Of a stretch of 64,000 bases of DNA, positions 36,001 to 48,760 are shown one piece after another. How positions within the stretch are numbered: the stretch's first letter is position 1; each line of letters begins with the position of its first letter. Below the pieces are notes generated by a model. That model was not told the origin of the DNA, did no database searches, and saw nothing but the letters and a program-made list of their open reading frames with translations. The position numbers and the translations under genes were made by a program. This stretch comes from Blumeriella jaapii (taxonomy: Eukaryota; Ascomycota; Leotiomycetes; Helotiales; Drepanopezizaceae), in assembly GCA_009599575.1 (NCBI GenBank), contig VWND01000016.1:1-64000 (forward strand). The letters run 5' to 3'.

Positions 36001-36499
36001 TTTTTCGGCTCGATATCGTTCCGACCTTACCAAGGTTTTAATAGAAAAACGTGGAAAATATCGTAAATACGATATTAAAAAAAAAGCTCGAATTAATAAA
36101 CTTGGCCGTGCTCGTATATAATTCGCTTGATTTTAAAAAGCTTTAAATATTTATTTAAAAGTTTTCGAAAAAATCGCAGTTATCGAAAGTTTTTGATCGA
36201 TAATAATATTTTATCGTTTATTTGAAATTTAGTTTTTTTATATTTAGCGTCGTAAAACCTTTTGTAATTTGCGTTGGTTTTTTTTAACTTTTTACTAAGT
36301 AATTTTTTTTTTTTGCAATATTTTAATTCGTTTTTCCGTTGACGGTACTTTTTTTTTTACGACGTCGCTTTCGACGTTGCTGCCAAATTCTGAATAAAAG
36401 CCGTATAGTATGCGAAAAAGAATAAAACCCGTAAAAACGTATATCGAATTGTTATACGTAAACTCGGCTAAAGCAAATTTCGTAGCTTAATCGTTTTAT

Positions 36500-37600
36500 C
36501 GATAATCGCAATACGTGCGAAAATAAAATTTTAAAATTTAATTTTAACGTTTCGTTTGGCTATCGGTCTGAAAATAAAAAACGGTGTTTAATCGACGTCG
36601 TATTTATAAATGAAATATTATTAAAAATCAGAATTTATTAATAAAAACTGACCTTTTATTTGTAATAATTTTTTTAAAATAGCCAAAAATTTTGTAAATA
36701 TATTATATAAATATTTCAGCCAAATTTAAAACTGAAATCGTTTTTTATATCGATATGTATTTCGACAGCTTCGTATATCGGTTTATTATAACGAATATCG
36801 AATCGTAAATACGATTTCGTTTTTTGCTAAAAAATAAATTCGTAATAAAATTTATAATTTTTTTTTTAAATTTCGTAAAAATCGAAAAAAAAGTTAATTC
36901 GCTATAAAATCGGTGTTTTTTAGATTTGCTTTTTTAGCATTTTTTATACGTATTAACGTAACGCTTTACGTCGCTTTGTAAACCAGGCCAGAAATACTTT
37001 TTTTCAATCAGTTTTAGCGTTCGCCGAAAACCTTAATAGCCGGCAGTCGGATCGTCGTAATTAATTTTTAATATTTCGCTTTTAATAGCGCTTTTATTCG
37101 AAATATACGCACGTTTTTTATAACGTAATAATTTATTTTGATTTATACGCCAGTATTTTTCGGATCCGGCTTAATTGCTTTGCGAAGCCGATTTATACGT
37201 TTTTTGTAATATAAAAAAATCAGATTTTTGTAATTTAAAAATAGTTTTGTAAATCGGTTTTGCTAGCTTATTATTAGCCGTTTCGAATTATAGTAATACA
37301 GCGGCTACGCTTCGTAGTATATATTATTTGCAATTAATAATATTAGTAAAAAATAATCCGGCGAAAAAGCTTTTTATTTGATTTTTTTCCGCTTGCTTTT
37401 TATTTTTTGATTCCGTTAATAAAAACTTCGAATATTTATCGGCGCGAAATAGTTTATACTTCGATTTTAGGCGTATTTTTACTGCGGAAAACATTTTAGA
37501 ATTTCTTAAATAAATTAATTTTAGCTTACGATGCAGCGTAAGCAATTGCTCGTTATTTTTTTTTAAAAAAATTTTTTAAATTTGGCCGGCGGAAAAAACT
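36500..37600 (-). pseudogene. Gypsy-D integrase remnant
   Basis: The minus strand reads YDDPTAGY-stop-GFRRTLKLIEKKYFWPGLQ and then KRYVNTYKKC (36950-37075). This is the integrase H-H-C-C zinc module with His and Cys positions changed to Tyr by C-to-T. The open piece 37324-37545 is the connection from RNase H. The catalytic core to the left is too broken to give the triad. Confidence 0.82.
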
Positions 37601-37679
37601 ATTCGCCGGATTAAAAACTTTTGTTTTATATTCGATTGCAAAATCGTATTTAGTTAGATCGTCGGCTTATTTCGTTTAG

Positions 37680-38010
37680 CATTCGTTTAAACGTTTTTTC
37701 GTAAAAAAGTATTTCAGATTGTAATAATTTATATGTATAATAATAACGTCGGAAGCGCTACGTAAATATTAGCTTTATTATTTGAAAACGTAAATTATAA
37801 TTATTAATTTAGCGTCGTAAACTTCGTATTTTTGTTTTATAAAAAAAAGCTTTTTCGAATAATACGCGATAAAATATTAACGTGCCCTCGTATTTTTTTC
37901 GAATAATTGAAATAATATTCCGCTTATAGCGAATTTCGAAGCGTTTGTTTCGATTTAGATTTTTAATCGAAAGTCGAAATAGCGTAAAATCGGTATTTAG
38001 CAAAACTTTT
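37680..38010 (-). pseudogene. Gypsy-D RNase H remnant
   Basis: The minus strand reads ETNASKFAISGIL, then RYFIAYYSKKL, then KYEVYDAKLIIII after a one-base shift. These are the TDAS, AYYSRKL and NYEV-DKELLAI blocks of Ty3/Gypsy RNase H, with Asp to Asn in the first. The tracked open frame 37809-38003 is in another frame. Confidence 0.85.
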
Positions 38011-38369
38011 TTTTAAAAAATAAAAAAGCGATTTTCGCTTCGAATAAAAAACGAAAAAGGCCCGATATTTTTTTTCGTTGTTTTTTTTTAAAAAAATCTG
38101 TAATAAATCGGCAAAGCTTAGCGTAATTTTTAATAAAACGTTTGTAAAAATTAATAAAACCTAAGAATATTTAAATATTTTACTACGTAGTAAAAAAAGG
38201 TTATTTCCGAATATTATTTACTTTTTCTGGATCCATTTTAATTTTCGTAAAAATAACGACGAAGCTTAAGAGCTCAATCGTATTCGTATCGAAAGCATAT
38301 TTTTTCAGATTTTCGTAAAATTTGTTAATACGAAATCTTTCGAAAAAAAAATTTATCGCGTTTGTATAA

Positions 38370-38900
38370 TCGTCGGAATTTTCGGAAAATATTAAAATAT
38401 CGTCGAAATAAATTATATACGTAATATTTATTAAACCGATTAAAACTTAATTAATATACGCTTGGAAAATTGCTAGTGCGTTCGAAAAGCCGAAGGGTAA
38501 TACGCAGTATTCGAAATGTTCGTAACGAATGCGAAACGCAATTTTTCATTTATTTTTTTTTTTTATTCGAAGGCGGTGGTACGCCTAAATAAAGTTTAGC
38601 TTAGTAAATATTTTAGCTTTTTTTAAACGGTCTAAAGTTTCGCTTATAAAAAATAAAGAAATTCGATTTTTAACCGTAATTGCGTTTAAACTTTTATAAT
38701 CGACGTATAATCGTAAACTTCCGTTATTTTTCGGTATAAATATTATCGGTGCGCCGGCAGAGCTAATAGATTTTTTTATTTAGTTTTTTTTTAAGCTCGA
38801 ATCGAAATATTCGCGCAATTCGGTAAATTCAGATTCCGATAAAAAGTAAATTGGTTTTTAAAAAAAGTTTTTTCTTTTCGCGAAATTTATTCGATATTTT
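38370..38900 (-). pseudogene. Gypsy-D reverse transcriptase with intact YFDD box
   Basis: The minus strand reads [29 protein letters not shown], then EHFEYCVLPFGFSNALAIFQ, then IIYFDDILIF with the catalytic YFDD at 38399-38410. It is the only Gypsy RT in the window whose catalytic aspartates escaped mutation. Two stops interrupt the domain and no long open frame remains. Confidence 0.92.
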
Positions 38901-39089
38901 ATAAAATGATAAAAAGCTAAAATAACCGCGGCGGTATCGTTAAACACGTCGGCGTAATCGTCGTATTTAAAAGGTAATTAATGCTGTTTTTTAATAGCTT
39001 TTTTTAAAACGATACAAAACGCTTGTTTTTTTTTGGATTTTTTTTAAAACGTTTAATTATAACGAAATTAAATTATAAGCGTTCGATTA

Positions 39090-40800
39090 AATATCGCTAC
39101 GATTTAATTCGAAAGCTTATAGCGGGGTCGATATTTCGCAACCAAAAGAATTTTAAAATAAATAAAACCTTTGGGATATTTATATCGCAAGCTACGAAAT
39201 CGCTTTGTATTTTTTTAATTATTTTATAATTATTAATAGCGCGAATAAATTGCGTATACGTGCCGTAAATAATTACTTTTTTTTTTAATCGTAGATAAGT
39301 TAATACGTTTTTAAATTGGTTTTTATTTATATTTAATTAATAATTTTTAAATTACGCAGTTTTTTTTCGCGCCGCAGTCGATAAAAGCTCGTTTCGTACG
39401 AATTTCGCTTTTAGTTTTTTTAATTTCGACTGAAATTATTTTTTTTTGCTTTTTTTTTTCGTTCGATTTTATTAGCAATAACGAAATTAAAATCGAGCGG
39501 AAGCTTTTTCCGAATTTTTAAATTTATTAGCTTCGGAGCAATTTAAAATTATATATTTTTTTCTGTTGCATTTATAATATTTGATTTTTAAATAATTAGC
39601 TATGCGATGCTTTGCTTTTTGGCAGCGATTATATTTCGAAAAATAAAAAAAGTCGTTAAAAGTTTTAAAATTTTAAAAGATTTTATTAAAATTATCGTTT
39701 TTTTGCTTTCGGTTTTTTTTTATAACGTATTTTCGAATCGAAAACGGTATATATCTGTTTTAACTTTTAAATTTTAATTGTAAACATAAGTTTTTTTTTT
39801 TTTTTTTTTTTGCGTTCGTTTCGTCGTTTATTATTTTTCGTTTCGTCGCTAATAATTTTATTAGCATTTTCGATACGACGAGCGATTAATATTAATTTTT
39901 CGTGCGAATTTGTAACTGCAATATTGCTTCGTTTAATAATTTTTTTTCGAAAAGTAAATCGGAATTTTGCGAAAAGCATTTTTTTTTTTAGTCGTATCGT
40001 TTATTATTTGCAATTGCTATTCGAAATTATTTAAATAAGCAACGAAATCGTTAATTAATTTATAATTTTTTTGTTTCGTTTTATCGTATAAATTCGAAGC
40101 CGCGATTTTTCGATTTTTCGCATTTATTAAAAAATCTAATATTTATTTTTTAAAATCGTTTTATATGATTCGAATATTTATAAAACGTCGTTCGTATCCG
40201 ATTTTTTTTTTTTTATTTTATCGTCGAAAGCTAGAATATAAGCGTTAATTTTCTTTTAATTAATATAAAATATTATTTTTTTATTTTGGCGGAAACTTCG
40301 CTTTGCACGCCGTAGAAAAAATTAAACTTTTTTAGTATTTTTCCTTCGATATATTAAAAAAAATTTTATTTTTGATGCTTTTCGGCTCGAATTCGCTGTG
40401 TTTTTTACAGAAAGTATAATATGCTTAAAAAAATGCTAGATCGTTTTTAATAGATATTATTATTATAATACTTCGAAAATACTTTATAATAATCGTTAGC
40501 TTGGATTATTTTCTGTCTTTTCTTAATTGGGACGGTGTTAAAAAATATAAAAATTTTTTCTTCGATATTTTCGAAAGCGTTAAGTTTTTATTGGAATTAT
40601 TTAATCTTTTTTCGGAATTCGTTTCGGCGTTTTTTAGCTTTTTCGAATTTTTTAATTGTTTCGTAGATTTTTTTTTTAATCTTTTTCTGCTTTATTTTAG
40701 CTCGTATTTTTTTTTTTTTTTTTTACGTTTGTTATTTTTTTTTTTGTTCGGCGCGGATTCGTTTATTAATTAAATAAATTAAAATTTCGATAAAAGGTTT
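39090..40800 (-). pseudogene. Gypsy-D gag-protease region
   Basis: The minus strand has a short, imperfect cysteine-bearing stretch (IKYYKCNRKKYIILNCSE, about 39535-39590) that could be a remnant zinc knuckle; protease would lie to its left. A polar, charged stretch across 40500-40780 matches a gag N-terminus in composition. The call is mostly positional. Confidence 0.5.
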
Positions 40801-40910
40801 TTTCGAATCGCTTTAAGCGTAGCCTTTTTTAATAATTTTTTAAATAAAAGAAATTGAAAAGTCGTCGCGCTTTAATAATAGGATATTTTCGACTTTTAAT
40901 AAGATTGGTA

Positions 40911-41519
40911 ACGTCAGGGAAAACGATAGTACGAGGTTTTTTTAAGCAGCCGAAAGCGTTAGGTTTTTTTAAATAGCTGGAAATGCCTGTTCGCTGCGAA
41001 TGCGAAAAGCTATAATATCGATAATAACAATATAAATATAATAATATAATAAAAAATTATTATAATAATATCGAACTGCCGTTCCGGTAAATAGAAAAAT
41101 CAAAATATAAAAATTAAAAAGTAGAAAAATATTAATTTAAATAATAAAGCTTAAATAAGATTGGGTTGATAATCAAACTGATTTTTACTTTTTATATTTT
41201 TAGTAAAAGACGTGTATAAGTACAAAAGAAAAGGTGGAGCTTTCGAAAAAAGTATTTTTCAGAAAACCAAGCGAATTTTATTTAATATGCTTTTCTAGCC
41301 TTTATTCCGACCTTATTTTAATTTTTTTTAATATAACTCTAATAACTGGTTTTTTAATAATTATTTTTATAAAATGTTTTACTTAAATATCATTTTCAGC
41401 TTTTACAATACTATCCGGCCCCTACGGCCTATTCGCAGAAAGTATTATTCGAGGGTTGGTAGAAAGCAGAGGGTCTTGGCGGATCATCTGACTTATACAC
41501 GTAATATTGGTTCCTGACA
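40911..41519 (-). repeat. Possible Gypsy-D 5' LTR
   Basis: The right edge reads CCTGACA (TGTCAGG on the minus strand) at 41513-41519 and an inverted match CGTCAGG occurs at 40912-40918. The right 120 bp (41400-41519) is unmutated and unlike the RIP-AT neighbourhood. A 609-bp LTR is possible, but without a second copy the left edge is uncertain. Confidence 0.4.
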
Positions 41520-42283
41520 TTATTATTTTAATTAAAAACATCGAAATAGCTTTTTTTATATTAAAAAAAAATCGTTCGCGTAGTTTTACGCGATTAATTA
41601 GCTTAGCTTTTCGGATTTTCAGTTTTCGGCGCTTATATAATCGGAGTTTTGCGAAGTTTATTTTGCGTAATTAATCGGCTTTTTCGGTTAATTCGTTTTT
41701 TTTTTTTTTTGACTTTTTCGAAAAAAGCGATTTTTTCGATATTTCGTTTTTAAACGGTTTTTTTAAAAATTTATTTTTGTTTGGCCTCGAAAATGCCGAT
41801 ATAACGTTTAATAAAAATGGCGGAAACGCTGTTTAACGGTGAAAGCGTTATTAGCCGTGGTTTCGGTTCTGATAGCATTTCCGGAAAAAAAAGGCAGAAC
41901 GCTGGCGCTTTTGAAAAAAAAAACAGCCGGAAATTATTAAAGCGAAAAAAATAAAAATAAAAATAACGACGATAATCGTTTTTTTTAAAACGCGCTCGCA
42001 TTAAAGCTAAAAAGCTTGCTATTTTTAGGCTTTTTAATTTTACTTTTTGTATAATTTATATTGTTCGCGAAGCAATTGAAAATTTAAATTACAAATACTT
42101 ATCGAATTTGATTAAAGTTCGTTGTTATCGGTATTACGCAATTAGTACGTCGTGCATTTTAGCCGACGCGAACGTTATAACTGCGTAGTTTTCCGTTTTT
42201 AAAGCTCGGATAAATAAAATTATTAACGCGGTCAATTGTATCGAAAAACTTTATCGTTTTTATTAATCGATTTTTAAAATATA
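41520..42283 (+). pseudogene. Unassigned coding-like remnant interrupted by F2
   Basis: On the plus strand about 41990-42283 reads ARIKAKKLAIFRLF, then YIVREAIENLNYKYLSNLIK and ARINKIINAVNCIEKLYRF, with TAG/TAA at two Gln-like positions. It stops at the F2 terminus at 42284. It resembles a helical protein of unknown type. The minus-strand open frame 41771-42001 overlaps it. I do not recognise either. Confidence 0.35.
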
Positions 42284-43221
42284 CCGTACGGCTTATCTAG
42301 GGTCGGATCACAACCGATTATACCCCGGTTGCAAAACCGGGTATACACCGATTATAATCGGTTTTAAAACCGGATATACACCGATTGTAATCGGTTTCAA
42401 AACCGATTATACACCGATTATAATCGATTATACACCGATTATAACCGGTTTTAATTCGATTATAATCGATTATAATCGGTTTTAAAACCGATTGTAATCG
42501 GTGTATAATCGGTTTCAAAACCGGGTATAATCGGTTGCTAATCGGTGTCAATACCGAAGTGGCGCGGTTTACTCTTACATCGATGTGACGATTTAACACC
42601 GAGTATAATCGGTGTTAACACCGAATATAATCGGTATTAACACCGAAACAAATCTATACAATTAAATTAAATCGATATTTAATATATATCAAATCTTTCG
42701 AATTTAAATTAAAATTTTTATATTAAACTACGTTTATTTAATACTACACTTAACATCATTTCGCTGCTATCACCTCGCTGCCACCACTTCGCTGCCACCA
42801 CCCACCCTCGCTGCCACCACCTCGCTGCCACCACCTCGCTGCCACCACCTCGTCGCCACCACCTCGTCGCTACCACTATCACCACCACTACCACCATTAT
42901 TATTATTACCACTACTACCACCACTACCATTACTACCACCACCACCTCGCTGCCACCACCTCGCTGCCACCACCTCGTCGCCACCACCTCGTCGCCACCA
43001 TTATCACCACCACTACCACTATTACCACCACTACTACCACTACCACCATTACCACCACCACACTACCACTACTACCATTACTACCACCACCACCTCGCTG
43101 CCACCCACCTCGCTGCCACCATCTCGCTGCCACCACTTCGTCGCTACCACCATTATCACCATCATCACTATTATTATTATTATCACTATCATCTTTTTGC
43201 TAGTATTATAATTACCTAGCT

Positions 43222-43261
43222 TATTCGGCTGTTCGGCGATTCGGCTGTTCGGCTGTTCGGC
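43222..43261 (-). repeat. F2 core: five 8-bp units
   Basis: TATTCGGC and TGTTCGGC units (reverse complement of GCCGAATA/GCCGAACA). TTTTTCTAGCAAAATAGTAT lies just to the right, as in F1 and F4. The array changes from C-rich to G-rich across this point. Confidence 0.85.
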
Positions 43262-43439
43262 TTTTCGTTATTTTTCTAGCAAAATAGTATTAGCGAAATA
43301 ATCATAATAATAATGGTGGTAGTAATAGTAATAATGGTAGTGATAGTAGTGATGGTAATGGTGGTAGTAGTGGTAATAATGATGGTGGTGGTAATGATGG
43401 TAGTGGTGGTAGTGATAGTAGTGGTGGTAATAGTGGTAG

Positions 43440-44130
43440 TAGTGGTGGCGACGAGGTGATAGCAGCGAGGTGGTGGCAGCGAGGTGGTGGCAGCGAGGTG
43501 GTGGCAGCAAAATGATAGTAGTAGTGGTAATAGTGGTAGTGGTAATGGTAGTGGTGGTAGTGGTGGTAGTGGTGGTAGTGGTGGTGGTGATGGTGGCGAC
43601 GAGGTGGTGGCGACGAGGTGGTGGCAGCGAGGTGGTGGCAGCGAGGTGGTGGCAGCGAGGTGGTGGTGGTAGTAATGGTAGTGGTGGTAGTGGTGGTAAT
43701 GGTGGTAGTGGTAGTAGTGGTGGTAATGGTGGTAGTGGTAGTAGTGGTGGTAGTGGTGGTAGTGGTGGTAGTGGTGGTGGTGATGGTGGCGACGAGGTGG
43801 TGGCGGCGAGGTGGTGGCAGCGAGGTGGTGGCAGTAAAATGATAGTAGTAGTGGTAATAGTGGTAGTGGTAATGGTAGTGGTGGTAGTGGTGGTAGTGGT
43901 GGTAGTGGTGGTGGTGATGGTGGTGTGGTGGTGGTGGCGACGAGGTGGTGGCAGCGAGGTGGTGGCAGCGAGGTGGTGGCAGCGAGGTGGTGGCAGCAAA
44001 ATGATAGTAGTAGTGGTAATAGTGGTAGTGGTAATAGTAGTGGTGGTAGTGGTGGTAGTGGTGGTAGTGGTGGTGGTGATGGTGGCGACGAGGTGGTGGC
44101 GACGAGGTGGTGGCAGCGAGGTGTTGGTGG
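43440..44130 (+). repeat. F2 14-bp and trinucleotide arrays
   Basis: Runs of the 14-mer GGTGGTGGCAGCGA (and GGTGGTGGCGACGA) alternate with GGT/AGT trinucleotide tracts in blocks of roughly 100-190 bp that themselves repeat. Because 14 is not a multiple of 3, every frame shifts at each unit. Confidence 0.9.
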
Positions 44131-44413
44131 TAATAGTGGTGGTGGTGGTGGTAGTAGTTGTGGCGACGAGGTGGTGTTAATAAAAGCGTCGATAAAATGT
44201 AATAATAGATTCGTATAAGATTTGTATTTTTCTCGAAGCTTTGAATTTTTATACAACTTATCGTACCTATTAATCTTTAATAATACTAAGATTAATTTTC
44301 AATTAATCGCGTGTTAACTCTGATTATACTCGGAGTTAATTTTACGCCAAGTGTTAACTCGGATTTGACTCGGTGTTAAATCGGTTGTAATCCCATCCAC
44401 AGGCGCCCCTAAG

Positions 44414-45010
44414 TAACGGTTATTTTTTATTTTACGGTTAAAACGGCTTTAAAAATTTAAAAAAGTAAATTTTTAAATCGATCGTAATTTAAAAGTAAAA
44501 TTAATAATTATAAAACGTATTATTAACGCGAAGCTCGCCGCGGCTCGTAAGGTTTTTTAGCTTTCTGTTTTTTAAATAAAAACTTTTATTTTTATTTTAC
44601 GTGCTGGCGGAATAAAGCCTGGCTACGATTTATTAAAAAATGCTTTCGTTTTTAAAAATTCAAAAAAGAATTTCGCGACGACTTTTTTGCTAAACGTTTT
44701 TGATTTTTAATTTAATAAAGCTTCGTAAAAAAAAAAAATTTCGATTGCATAGCCGGCGGCAATTGTATTTAAAAAGTTTATCGTAAAGTTTATTTTAAGC
44801 TTAATTATCGCGGAGCGTCGAGCGCGGATTATTGTTTTAACGGATTATATTTTTGATTTTTTGCAAAATTAAACGGTTTAGTTTTGGATTTTTAGATTTA
44901 CGAAAGGTTCGGATTTTTTTTAATTAAAAAATGGTTTTTGCTGCGATTTAAGTTTTAATAAAAATTTATTTAAATAAATATACGCTTGCAAAATGCAAGC
45001 TTTTTAATTC
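44414..45010. other. No assignable feature (possible Copia-2 3' end)
   Basis: Lies downstream of the Copia-2 pol end on the minus strand, so a 3' untranslated region and LTR would be expected. Nothing here resembles the Copia-1 LTR at 22580-22880. Moderately RIP-mutated; no coding frame. Confidence 0.4.
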
Positions 45011-47035
45011 GATTAGTCGAGCTTTTTAATAAAATTTCGAAAATCTCGTAAATTAAAAAATTTAACGAAACTTTTATACTTTTATCGGATTAGATTTTTA
45101 ATAAAACCGTTTGCGTGTATTTTATTTATTAAAAAATATATAATTTTAAATTTTTTATTTTGATATTTTTAACGAATTTATATATTATTTATATCGACGT
45201 GGCGGAGTTTTGTAAAGATTTTCTTTTTGTTTTTTACGATTAGTCTGATCGTTTGCTAATTGTCGTAATATACGTTTTATTTAAAAATAATATCGAATCG
45301 AAGTTTTTTAAAAAAACGTTAAAATATTATTATTTTTTTTACGATCGCTATATAAGCAAATAGTTCCGTTTTAATAAAAAAAAATAGTAATTATATTTTG
45401 TCGTACAGCCTTTTATAAAATAATATTTCCGAAAAGAAAAAAGATATATTTTTAAAAAAATTTCCGAGTTTTTAAATCGTCGGCGAAAAAAGCGTCGGTA
45501 AAAATTATTAATTGGTTTTTCCGTTTTTTACGAATATAAACGATTTTTAAAAACTTCGTTTTATAAAAATATCGAAGCGTTTAATTAGCTGCTTTAAAAT
45601 ATTGGAAATTTAAATTGGTAAAAAAGTAAAAAAGCTGAAAAGCTGCAAAAGCTACGTCGGGTCGAAGTATAATAGCCGTGTACAAAATAAAACCGATTTT
45701 TTTTTAATACTTTTTGATTTGCGAAAGCGTGGCTACGCTTGGATTTTTAATAAATTCGCAAATTAAAAAAAGCGTATTTGAAAAGCGCCTTTTGCATATA
45801 GCAAACTTCGTAGCGATTTTTTCGATATACGAATCGTAGAATAAAAAGATTTTTTTTTTTTGTTTATTTCGTAAAATACGGATTTCGAAAAAGTAATTTA
45901 AATTTTTTATATTTATAAGCTCGTAGGTTTTTTTCAAACCGAAAATGATTTCGTCGGCTTTTAACGAATAAAAGGCGTGGTATAAAACTTAAATATCGTC
46001 GACGTAAAACGCTACGTATACGCTTCGTATTTCGTTGGCGAATATATAAGGTTTTTCGTTTATTAATTCGAGTTTTAGCTTTTTTAAAATATTGGCGAAT
46101 TTTTCGTATTATAAAATTGAAAAATTTTTTAATTTATATAAAGCTCGATTTAGCTGTATTATTATATTTGGTTGTTTAAATTTATTAGGCAAATAATACG
46201 TAATTAGCTTTTTTTTGGAATTTCGTTTTGCATTAACGAATGCATTAACTACGTCGAATTGTTTGATTTCCAGATCGAAATAAGCCGCTAGCGTTATAAC
46301 CGTTCGGAAAAAACGGGCTGCGAATATAGCTGCGTATATAAAAAAAATTAAAGTTTCGTTTTAAAAGTTTTTTTTTACAATTAGTTTCGATTTATACCGT
46401 TGCAATTCGTTTAAGCTATTTGTTTTGTATATAAAAATTTATTTAAATAAAATAAGCTTTATGATTTTATTTTTTTTAATAATTTTTCAGCATTTTCTGG
46501 TTTTTAAGTTTTTGATTTCGGTTTTTGCTTTTTTTTTGAAATGCTTTTTTATCTGATAGTTTTTTAATTCGTTTTAGTTTTTTAAAGCTTTCGATAAATT
46601 ATTCCGATATTATTTTTGGTCGGAAAATTAAATGTTTTTTACCGATTTTTTTTCATCGAAGCCGCTATTATTACGTGAACAGCCTAAAGGTTTTTTTTAT
46701 TTATTTAAATCGGCTCGTTTGTTTAAAACGTATAAACGAATTCGTCGATTTGTTATTTAATAAATGAAATTATTAATTAAAAAATTTCGTATACCGTGGC
46801 GTATATTTTCGGTTTATCCGGCTAATATAAAATAAAGTTTATACGATTTCGTTTAGCAGTTTTTGAAATCAACTGCTTTTTATCGCTTATCGGAAACTTC
46901 GATTTGTTTTTTTTATTTTTTTTAAATAATGCTTTTTTTTTAATAATGAGTTTTGGAAAGGTTTTCAAAAGCAAACGTTTAAATGGCTGTTTTATTTTAA
47001 ATCGATTTGACGTCTGATTTGCCGGGCGATGATTT
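45010..47035 (-). pseudogene. Copia-2: RT and RNase H of a Ty1/Copia element
   Basis: On the minus strand: linker (46400-47035), RT with QFDVVNAFVNAKRNSKKKLI and a catalytic YVDD at 45995-46006 in AFYVDDI, then LINIKNLNYFFEIRILR and DSYIEKIATKFAICKRR (open piece 45704-45937). RNase H (FTDAFFADDLKTRKF, about 45490-45530) and a pol end with FTKLRHVDINNI follow. RT after integrase is the Copia order. It is flanked by F2 on one side and F3 on the other, so F3 probably split it from its integrase part. Stops are frequent. Confidence 0.9.
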
Positions 47036-48105
47036 CCGTACGGCTTATCTAGGGTCGGATCACAACCGATTATACCCGGTTGCAAAACCGGGTATACACC
47101 GATTATAATCGGTTTTAAAACCGGGTATACATTGATTATACCCGGTTTTGAAACCGGGTATACACCGATTATAATCGGTTTCAAAACCGAATATACACCG
47201 ATTAATACCGGTTTCGATCGATTACAATCGTTTTTTAAAACCGATTATAATCGGTGTATACCCGGTTTTGAAACCGGGTATAATCGGTTGCTAATCGGTG
47301 TCAACACCGAAGTGGCGCGGTTTACTTTCACATCGATGTGACGATTTTACACCGAGTATAATCGGTGTTATCGAATATAATCGGTGTATAATCGGTGTTA
47401 ACACCAAAACAAAACTATAAACTTATAAATTTATTATATTAAATCGATATTTAATATTGACCAAACTCTCGAAAATATATTAAAAAACTTATATTAAACT
47501 ACTAGTACGTTTATTAAACACTACCTACTTTTTAATATTAACCTCACTAACACACCAACACCAACACCACCACCACCACACCACCACCACCACCACCACC
47601 ACCACACCACCACCTCGTCGCCGCCACCTCGTCGCCGCCACCTCGTCGCCATCACCACCACCACTATCACCACCACCACCACCACCACCACCACCACCAC
47701 CACCTCGTCGCCGCCACCTCGTCGCCGCCACCTCGTCGCCATCACCACCACCACTATCACCCACCACCACCACCACCACCACCACCACCACCTCGTCGCC
47801 GCCACCTCGTCGCCGCCACCTCGTCGCCATCACCACCACCACTATCACCACCACCACCACCCACCACCACCACCACCACCACCACCTCGTCGCCGCCACC
47901 TCGTCGCCGCCACCTCGTCGCCACCCACCACTACCATCACCAACACCACCACCACCCACCACCACCATCTCGTCGCCGCCACCTCGTCGCCGCCACCTCG
48001 TCGCCATCACCACTATTATCACCAACACCACCATCAACAACACCACCACCAACACCACCATTACCAACACCACCACTACCATCATTTCGTCGCCCCCACC
48101 ACTTT
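47036..48105 (-). mobile_element. F3: foldback array element, truncated
   Basis: Terminus B (CCGTACGGCTTATCTAGGG) starts at 47036. It is followed by the palindrome cluster (47060-47400), a conserved single-copy stretch (47405-47535, reverse complement of 59590-59740) and a C-rich array of CTCGTCGCCGCCAC units. The core and terminus A are missing; at about 48105 it runs into a minisatellite. The long minus-strand frames (47525-48409, 47521-47805) are repeats. Confidence 0.85.
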
Positions 48106-48179
48106 TATATAATATTAATACACGCTTTATCATCATCCTTACCATTTTTATCCTATCACTATTTAATATTACCATTATT

Positions 48180-48500
48180 TTTATTATTATTTCCAATATG
48201 CTTTCTATTATTTTTATTATAATATCTATTATTTCTATAATTATTCCTATCAACGTCGCCGTTATTTCTATTATTATTTTTATTATGCTTTCTATCTTTT
48301 CTATTATTATTTTTATTATACTTCCCATCTTTCCCATTATCATCTTTATTATGCTTCCCATTTTTCTTATTATTATTTCTATCATGCTTTCCATCTTTTT
48401 TATTATCATTTTTATTATGCTTCCTATTTTCCTTATTATTATTCTTATTATCCCTATTATTCTTATTATTAACTCTATTATTCCTACCGTTATTCACGTT
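48180..48500. repeat. 33-bp minisatellite, about 8 units
   Basis: Units of the form ATTATTATTTTTATTATGCT plus a 13-bp TTYYYATYTTTYY tail, 33 bp long. Both strands stay open (plus 48198-48509 with MLPIFLIIIFI-like 11-residue repeats; minus 48159-48497 with KHNKNNN-like repeats) only because the unit is a multiple of three. Not supported as a gene. It may belong to the adjoining Tnp2 element. Confidence 0.8.
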
Positions 48501-48760
48501 TATATATAATCAATCGACCAGTCGCATATATAATATAATCTATTTTTTAAGTTTTTTCCATTTTATTCGTTTCTATTATTTATCGGACAAAATACCAGAT
48601 AATCCTGGTCGTAATATAATCTAAGCAATTTAACAAATCTAATATTTCGGACTATCCGCCAAATTTCCAAATCTAATATTTTATTTTTTATTAGACTTCT
48701 ATTATTATTATTTATTCTTTCGACTTCGTAATATACAAAAAAAACGTAAAATTTATTTTG
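48501..48760. other. AT-rich, partly unmutated spacer
   Basis: Contains TCGACCAGTCGCATATA and two copies of the phrase AAATCTAATATTT (near 48636 and 48672). No coding content. It could be the sub-terminal region of the Tnp2-like element on its right. Confidence 0.3.

Larger units (their letters stand above)
36000..41519 (-). mobile_element. Gypsy-D: degenerate Ty3/Gypsy element, minus strand
   Basis: From right to left: a terminus starting TGTCAGG at 41519, a leader, gag (39600-40800), protease (about 39090-39350), RT (38370-38900), RNase H (37700-38000), integrase (36500-37300) and a 3' end near 36000. No 3' LTR is found. A piece of the same family is at 13735-13944. Plus-strand open frames inside (39023-39229, 39810-40034, 40501-40773) are shadows. 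Confidence 0.82.
42284..44413 (-). mobile_element. F2: foldback array element, full copy, little mutated
   Basis: Terminus B (CCGTACGGCTTATCTAGGGT) starts at 42284 and terminus A (CCACAGGCGCCCCTAA) ends at 44413. Between them: the palindrome cluster (42310-42645), a C-rich array (42750-43190), the core (43222-43261), a G-rich array (43300-44175) and A-side palindromes (44290-44400). Long open frames on both strands here (for example 43268-43999, 43276-44256, 43470-44180) are GGT/CCA and 14-bp repeats read in different frames, not genes. No clear target duplication. Confidence 0.9.

Noticed and set aside
43268..44256. Long open frames on both strands of F2
   Set aside because: At least three frames are open at once over GGT/ACC arrays, which is expected from repeat composition. 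Frame changes with each 14-mer.
47525..48409. 294-codon minus-strand open frame
   Set aside because: It joins a 33-bp minisatellite to an F3 array; Gly/Val/Trp runs are repeat products.
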